DNA of 64,000 bases from Paramecium pentaurelia (Eukaryota; Ciliophora; Oligohymenophorea; Peniculida; Parameciidae), in contig CAJJDO010000129.1 of assembly GCA_905183005.1 (NCBI GenBank), positions 143,716 through 207,715 of the forward strand, in the 5' to 3' direction. How positions within the stretch are numbered: the stretch's first letter is position 1; each line of letters opens with the position of its first letter. A model generated the notes under the pieces. The model searched no databases. It saw only the letters and a list, made by a program, of their open reading frames with translations, and had not been told where the DNA came from. Shown here one piece after another: positions 58,890 to 64,000 of the stretch. A program made the translations under genes and the position numbers.

Positions 58890-61861
58890 TCATTCCTGTT
58901 TGCCTTCCTTCATATCATAAGTCTGCATAAGTTTTATCTGTGGAACTGGAAATTATGTAAGTTTTGCAGCTTTCTCTTCATCAGTCATTCCTTAGATAGA
59001 AGCTTAAACAGAAGCAATATTTTATTATCTCCATTTAGTATATTATTTTTGCATTTCATTGTATTCAGTTAAAGCAGCAGAAAGATATCTGAGATGATTA
59101 TCATTAAGGATAATTGTTCTTTTTTTATTAGGATTCCTAAACTCTATCTTTCTTTCATATATTATTCTTTTATCCGTTTCAATATTTGGATTTTTGCTTT
59201 ATTCTTCACAAATAATCAAATCTCTAAATGATGATCCTTCAACTTTGAGTTTTTATTCTAATTTCATTTTCATCCTTTAAAATAATGGTAATTCTTTATT
59301 TTAAGATTTGCTAATAAATTTGGCTTTGGCTGATTCAATATTCATCATAAATCTAGAATACTTCAAATAGATATAATCACTCTAACTAAAAATAATTAAT
59401 GAGTTACCATCAATTATGTTTCCTCTTTTCTATTCTCATAATAACTTTGTAATCTTTTTGGCTTAGTAATTTGGAAATATTATTTATCAAATTAATTTTC
59501 ATCTGTAATTTAAATCTTATTATTTCTATGTAAATGATATATTCGATAAATGAGAAGACTAATATAAACACTTCTAACAGTCTTAGACCAATGCAAAAAC
59601 AATTCATAACATTGACCTTCAAATAGAAAGTCAACAATAGCTTTTTTAAATTCTAATGGGAATACTAAATAGTTATTATAGATTAAATGCAAACTTTTGG
59701 CAATCACATAAGCATTTTCACTTTAAGTAACTGCCACTCTCAATCCATTTAAAAAGAAAGGATAATCAAAATTGGTTGGGATAGCTTAACATTATTGTAT
59801 ACATTAACTTATCAAATCCATTACTTAAACAACTTTATCACTTGAATAAATGCTATTAATACATACTAAAACAATATTTACTTAGTTTTATTGTATAATA
59901 TCATAATAATAACATTTAAAGGTCCTCCATTAGTAACAACTTATGTAATAGCATTAATCATTGCGTCTGGATATGATTCTCTTATTTTTAATTCACATAA
60001 AAGTGCTTTCAAAATCTTTCTATATCCAGGTATATCTTTCCAAGGAATTATATCCTTTTAGAATTTTTATTATATATGTAAACACAAAGCTTAAACAAGG
60101 AAGAAGAAGACTGTGTTTCTTTTTGCAATGATCCTACGCCATTCTTCATCTGAATTCAATGTAACAGCATTAATGTTTAAATGAGAAGGTAAATAATTAT
60201 AAAAGTAACTTTACCAATCAAATAAAACTGTAACTTATTCAGTTCTAAAATTCTCTGGGTCATCTAATTAATAATCAGTACCACGCCATTCTGATAATTC
60301 AGGATCATTTGGATTTTGAAGTGCATTTACAAATGCTTCTCTAAATTCAGGTACTTTAAAAAATGAACTAACTAAAAATTTTTCAACGAATGCCTTTTCT
60401 TTAGGAGACATAGCTTTTAAACATATCTTTTATAAAGCAATATTTAATGTGTTATATAGGAATTATTAAAAATGACAACAGATTTAACTCTTAAATTTTA
60501 ATTGTTTTTTATTTAATTGTTTACAATCATCAAAATATCCCATTGAACCTAAACTTAATTCACCTCTAGTACATACAATTAATAATATTTCATAATAAAT
60601 TTCTCTAATATTACCTTCAATTTTATCAACAAAATTTAATAGATTCTCTGCTATTTTTATGAATATCTCTTATCCTTTCATTAAATCATCATAACTTTTG
60701 TAATAAAATTGTCTTAATTATGAATCCTTATCACTTTTACTCACAGCCACTAACAATTATTAAGCTAAATTTTGCAATTCAGTCATCAATTATTGTTTTT
60801 ATGAAGCTTGATTGTTTGATGATAATTTAAACATTACCTAACTCAATTTCTCAAATTAATTTACTACTTCACTAATTTCCTTTATGCTTTAATTTGCTAA
60901 TATACCTGTTCCAATAGTGCATCCCTTTTCTGTTCTCAATCCAATCATCTATTATTTCATATAAACTGGAATCTTAATCGTAAAGTCTGATTGCATCTAT
61001 CCAATCTTATTCCCTCTTAACCATAATCCCTTTGTTATATTGCATCTATGAATACTATGATCTTCCAACTATTCTTCTTGATTTTAAAGTAAATAATTCA
61101 ATGCTATATTTGATTCAGCAAATAACACTTATTCTATTGCTTCCACATGAAAATTTAAGGATTTTACCGATTTTCGAGTTGGGGAATGATCCTCAATTGA
61201 TTTATTTATACTCCAAATGCAAACTTGCAATGAAGAACTTGAAATCTCATTTATTGGCAATTCTACTATCAAACGAGGCATTTCTGTACTCAGCCATTGT
61301 ATTCTGAATAATTCATCCTAAATACTATTGTAGGATGCACTCCTGCCTCTAATAAAAGCAGGATTATTAAATTTCTCTGAATTTTCTGACAGAAATTGCA
61401 TCTTTCTTGTCACCAACCTCAAATTAAAAACATATTATTTTTCCTATATACATGTATTCATTGTGCATATCATATCTTAAGGATTTATTTCTAGTTAAAG
61501 GATCTAAGCCATAATCATATTAAATGATATCCTTCCTTTTCCAATTTGGTAATCAAAAAATTGAGGCCCTTGAATTATATCATACAAAGCAATTCTCAAT
61601 TAAGACAGTTCTTTCTCATCTTCATATAGAAAGAAAACCAAAAATTTTTCTTTCAATTATATTTCATTTGCTTCTAATTGTAATGTTATTTTTCTCTTCC
61701 ACTATTATTATATAACTAAGCAATCTTACACCATGTTTCCCCTCTAAATCAAAATGCTTAGGGGTATCGCATTTATAATATCCACCAATATCAATTTTAA
61801 GATAGCATGACTTAGATGGATGAGTCAATCTAATATTAGATAACTCACTATTGAATTTCAT
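58890..61861 (-). CDS. Large protein of unknown function with possible N-terminal C2-like domain, 962 aa
   Basis: Four exons; introns of 28 nt (near the N-terminus, about 61,707-61,734), 29 nt (about 59,857-59,885) and 26 nt (about 59,383-59,408) restore 963 codons from ATG 61861 (MKFNSELSNIRLTHPSKS) to TGA 58890. The first ~130 residues are beta-rich (CYLKIDIGGYYK ... KITLQLEANEI ... FLVFFLYEDEKELSQLRIAL) and could be a C2 fold, but no calcium-binding Asp cluster is seen. The remainder is mostly helical (for example KAFVEKFLVSSFFKVPEFRE). The C-terminus is basic with FRNPNKKRTIILNDN. No catalytic motif recognised. It is a strong gene by frame integrity, without a confident family. Confidence 0.82.
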
Positions 61862-62143
61862 TGTTTCTAATGAAAGTTTTTTCAGATTTTATTTTTGAGG
61901 AGATTTGTTATGTTAAATTTAACTTGTACAATGACCCATTAAAATTTATTGTGTAATTTAATAATGTTATAATGATTGAATAACATATAATATTTTTTTA
62001 TTGTTTATACCTGACAACTATAAAATACCTTTTACATATTTAAGGAATAGTTTAATTACAATAAATTTTATAATCATTTAATTTTTGACTTAATTATATT
62101 GAATTAAGTTTATTCTTATGACATTTAAGACCAAAAACATGAT

Positions 62144-62353
62144 TCATCCAATCACCAGATATCCTTATTTCTAAATGAATTTAAAAATAATAAAGTAACT
62201 TATGAATTTTCTAGTTTTTAATTGATTTTTATAAAAAATAAATTTCTGTCCAATAACACTGTAAAATAATTTACAATCTCTCAAACTTTCTACATCTATA
62301 AATATCCTTTGATATATCCCTCTCCAATGAAATGTACCACAATAATTATTCAT
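62144..62353 (-). CDS. Short uncertain ORF, 69 aa
   Basis: A 70-codon frame (MNNYCGTFHWRGIYQRIF) ending TGA 62144. Composition is acceptable, but there is no intron or homology to support it. It could be a fragment or chance. Confidence 0.25.
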
Positions 62354-62369
62354 TTATAATTTAATATAT

Positions 62370-62725
62370 TCATTGTTTAGATACTTCCATGTTTAAGAAG
62401 TGAATACATCTTGAGTTAACATCCTAACCTGCTAACTTCGATACTATAGTATAAGAAATAGCACTTTTAATCGAAGCATACGAACATCTTTTGGCTGGTT
62501 TACAATTCTGTTATTTCTTGATCACATTCTATTTATAATATAGGATGATCGATTTTGCAGTTGCATACTTAATCTACAATCTCTTAGCAGCCTTTATCAT
62601 AATATAGAAATCTATACATTTTTTATTTTAAGTCCTTAAATTAAGACTAATTCAGCTAAAAGTTTTCTGGTTTATAAAGAACTCTTGATATACTATCTTT
62701 TGCTTCTTAAGTAAGTTTAATTCAT
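62370..62725 (-). CDS. Small HTH-like protein, family member C, 109 aa
   Basis: Two exons; a 26-nt intron (ending AAG, about 62,591-62,616) joins MNQTYLRSKRQYIK ... LAELVLIQGLKIKN to AAKRLQIKYATAKSIILYYKQ. It shares the A-A-x-x-L-x-I-x-Y-A-T-A-K-x-I-I motif and intron position with the genes at 45279 and 54607. Spliced length is exactly 110 codons. The tail (VNSRCIHFLNMEVSKQ) is not conserved. It lies head-to-head with the WD40 gene at 62977, 251 bases apart. Confidence 0.75.
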
Positions 62726-62976
62726 TTTTTTTTAAATCTTGTTTAATTAAATACAGAATGATTTGAGAATTGTGGATTGTTTTGAATTAAATTATAATAT
62801 CCGAATTTAAGAAAAGTCATATGAAATACTTCAATGTGTTCAGTCAATTTAAAATAAGCTTCATCTCAGTTAGAATAAAAAATAATTGGAGAGAAGCATA
62901 TTCGAATAAGAAAATACTTATTATTTCTAAATAAAGTAAAATAAATATATATTTCTTAAGTATTGATTATAGCAAC

Positions 62977-64000
62977 ATGAATTATTTAACTCCTAAATAA
63001 TAAAAATGGAGATAAATAGGGCCTTGTATTACTGATTTCACATATGAAAACAACATCGATTGGCCTGTTACTTCTTGTAAATGGGGACCAATTGTACAAG
63101 AATCTAAAGAATACATTAGACAAAAAGTATATTTTGCCATCAAAACAGATGGAATTTATGATGAAGTTACTAATATATGGAAATAAACACCATGTTAATT
63201 AATCGTAGCTACTGTAGGTAATATAATATGATTATTTAGATATACCACAAGTAAAATATTAGATTAATCACCAAGTTACTTTTGTGTTTTAGTAATTGCA
63301 ATTTTATAAAAACCCGCATTTAAAAATACGTCAAATCATTGTTCATCCAGGAGATGTCAATATCATTAAATGCAATACAACTCAAAAATTAATTGCTACA
63401 AAAAGTGATAATAGCAATGTACTTGTTTGGGATGTAACAAAACATAAAAATTAATAAAATCCAAAAGACCCACATGCAGGTATTCCTGAAATATATTTGA
63501 TGGGTCATTCATAATAAGGTCATTCTACAGCTTTGGATTGGTCTTAAGAATATAAATTAGGTAGTGGTGGAAAGGATTGTAAAATCTTATTGTGGGATAT
63601 CAATGATTATTAAACTCGTTTATCAACTAGTTCTATATTTACAAGCAAAAGAGAATTAAGCAATATATGTGGGAATGATTCAATTAAATTAGATAAAAGA
63701 ACTGTCTTGACTGGGCATTAAGCAGAAGTTGTTGATATGTCTTTCAATAAATATTAAACAGATCAATTAGTATCGTGTTGTTAAAATAGACAAATTATAT
63801 GTTGGGATTAAAGAATGGATGGAGGAAAATGTTGGAGTTTAGATGAAGTACATAAAAAAGATATTCATTGTGTAAGTTGGAGTTAATATGATGAAAATTA
63901 TATTGCTAGTGGTTCATTAGATGGAAGTGTACATATTATTGATATTCGTAAACCAATTGGAATTTAAGAATATGTCAAAGAAGTTGATAATCTTTCATAA
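62977..64000 (+). CDS. MSI1/RBBP4-type WD40 histone-binding protein (5' part, runs off the window)
   Basis: Starts MNYLTPKQQKWR. One 22-nt intron at 63218-63239. The N-terminus ends in a segment like the histone-H4-binding helix region of RBBP4/FVE proteins (WPVTSCKWGP, then IRQKVYFAIKTDG). The diagnostic VHPGDVNIIKCNTTQKLIATKSDNSNVLVWDV follows, matching the H-P-G-(E/D)-V-N-x-I pattern of plant MSI4/FVE and animal RBBP4/7. WD repeats continue: GHSTALDWSQEYKLGSGGKDCKILLWDI, GHQAEVVDMSF ... ICWDQR, IHCVSWSQYDENYIASGSLDGSVHIID. The last triplet is TAA (Gln), so the frame is open at the window edge. Such proteins serve in CAF-1, PRC2 and HDAC complexes; grouping with GRWD1 is a less likely alternative. 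Confidence 0.9.

Noticed and set aside
1..64000. CRISPR arrays, tRNA genes, prokaryotic operons or ribosome binding sites.
   Set aside because: None was recognised; the sequence is eukaryotic with spliceosomal introns.

Overview
This is ciliate macronuclear-type DNA, and the details point to Paramecium. It is extremely AT-rich. Long protein frames open up only if TAA and TAG are read as glutamine, leaving TGA as the sole stop. Almost every gene is cut by tiny introns of 19-35 nt that begin GTA and end TAG (sometimes AAG). Genes are packed a few tens to hundreds of bases apart on both strands. All CDS calls were made by hand with this code; in nearly every multi-exon gene the exon lengths sum to a multiple of three, which is the main check on the models. 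No database search was possible.

Layout. 1-2.9 kb: a decayed non-LTR retrotransposon on the minus strand (AP-type endonuclease plus reverse transcriptase with YADD), unusual for a macronuclear sequence. 3.7-8.3 kb: three genes of unknown function, one an almost pure coiled coil. 8.4-24.2 kb: a cluster of five TLDc-domain genes (zinc-finger-like N-terminus, coiled coil, C-terminal TLDc), interrupted by a 1,109-aa novel protein, an ABHD17-like serine hydrolase and small genes. 24.5-34 kb: a small membrane protein, a PX-domain protein, coiled-coil and ankyrin proteins, a MORN-repeat protein, a C2H2 finger protein and an AGC-type protein kinase with an N-terminal acylation motif. 34.1-38.7 kb: a Qc-SNARE, a DHHC palmitoyltransferase, a 5S rRNA gene, a coiled-coil protein and a RanBP2-type zinc-finger protein. 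38.8-44.4 kb: a multi-pass membrane RING protein and a ~1,090-aa protein with EF-hands at both ends of a helical solenoid. 45-54 kb: a small helix-turn-helix (HTH)-like gene, a Ulp1/SENP-type protease and a full ABCA-type transporter. 54.6-64 kb: a second HTH-like paralog, a three-repeat Myb protein, a 962-aa protein, a third HTH-like paralog and the start of an MSI1/RBBP4-type WD40 protein that runs off the window.

Two single N characters (36452 and 48203) each sit between two apparently identical ~1.1-kb direct copies. They look like contig ends that overlap but were not merged, so the second 5S gene and the repeated parts of the DHHC and protease genes should be treated as assembly artefacts.

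Functionally the window is ordinary cell biology: membrane traffic (SNARE, DHHC, PX, ABCA, lipase-like hydrolase), signalling (AGC kinase, EF-hand, RING, SUMO-type protease) and chromatin or transcription (Myb, C2H2, MSI1-like). Two features are locally expanded and poorly described: the TLDc cluster and a family of ~100-aa HTH-like proteins with an intron at one conserved position.
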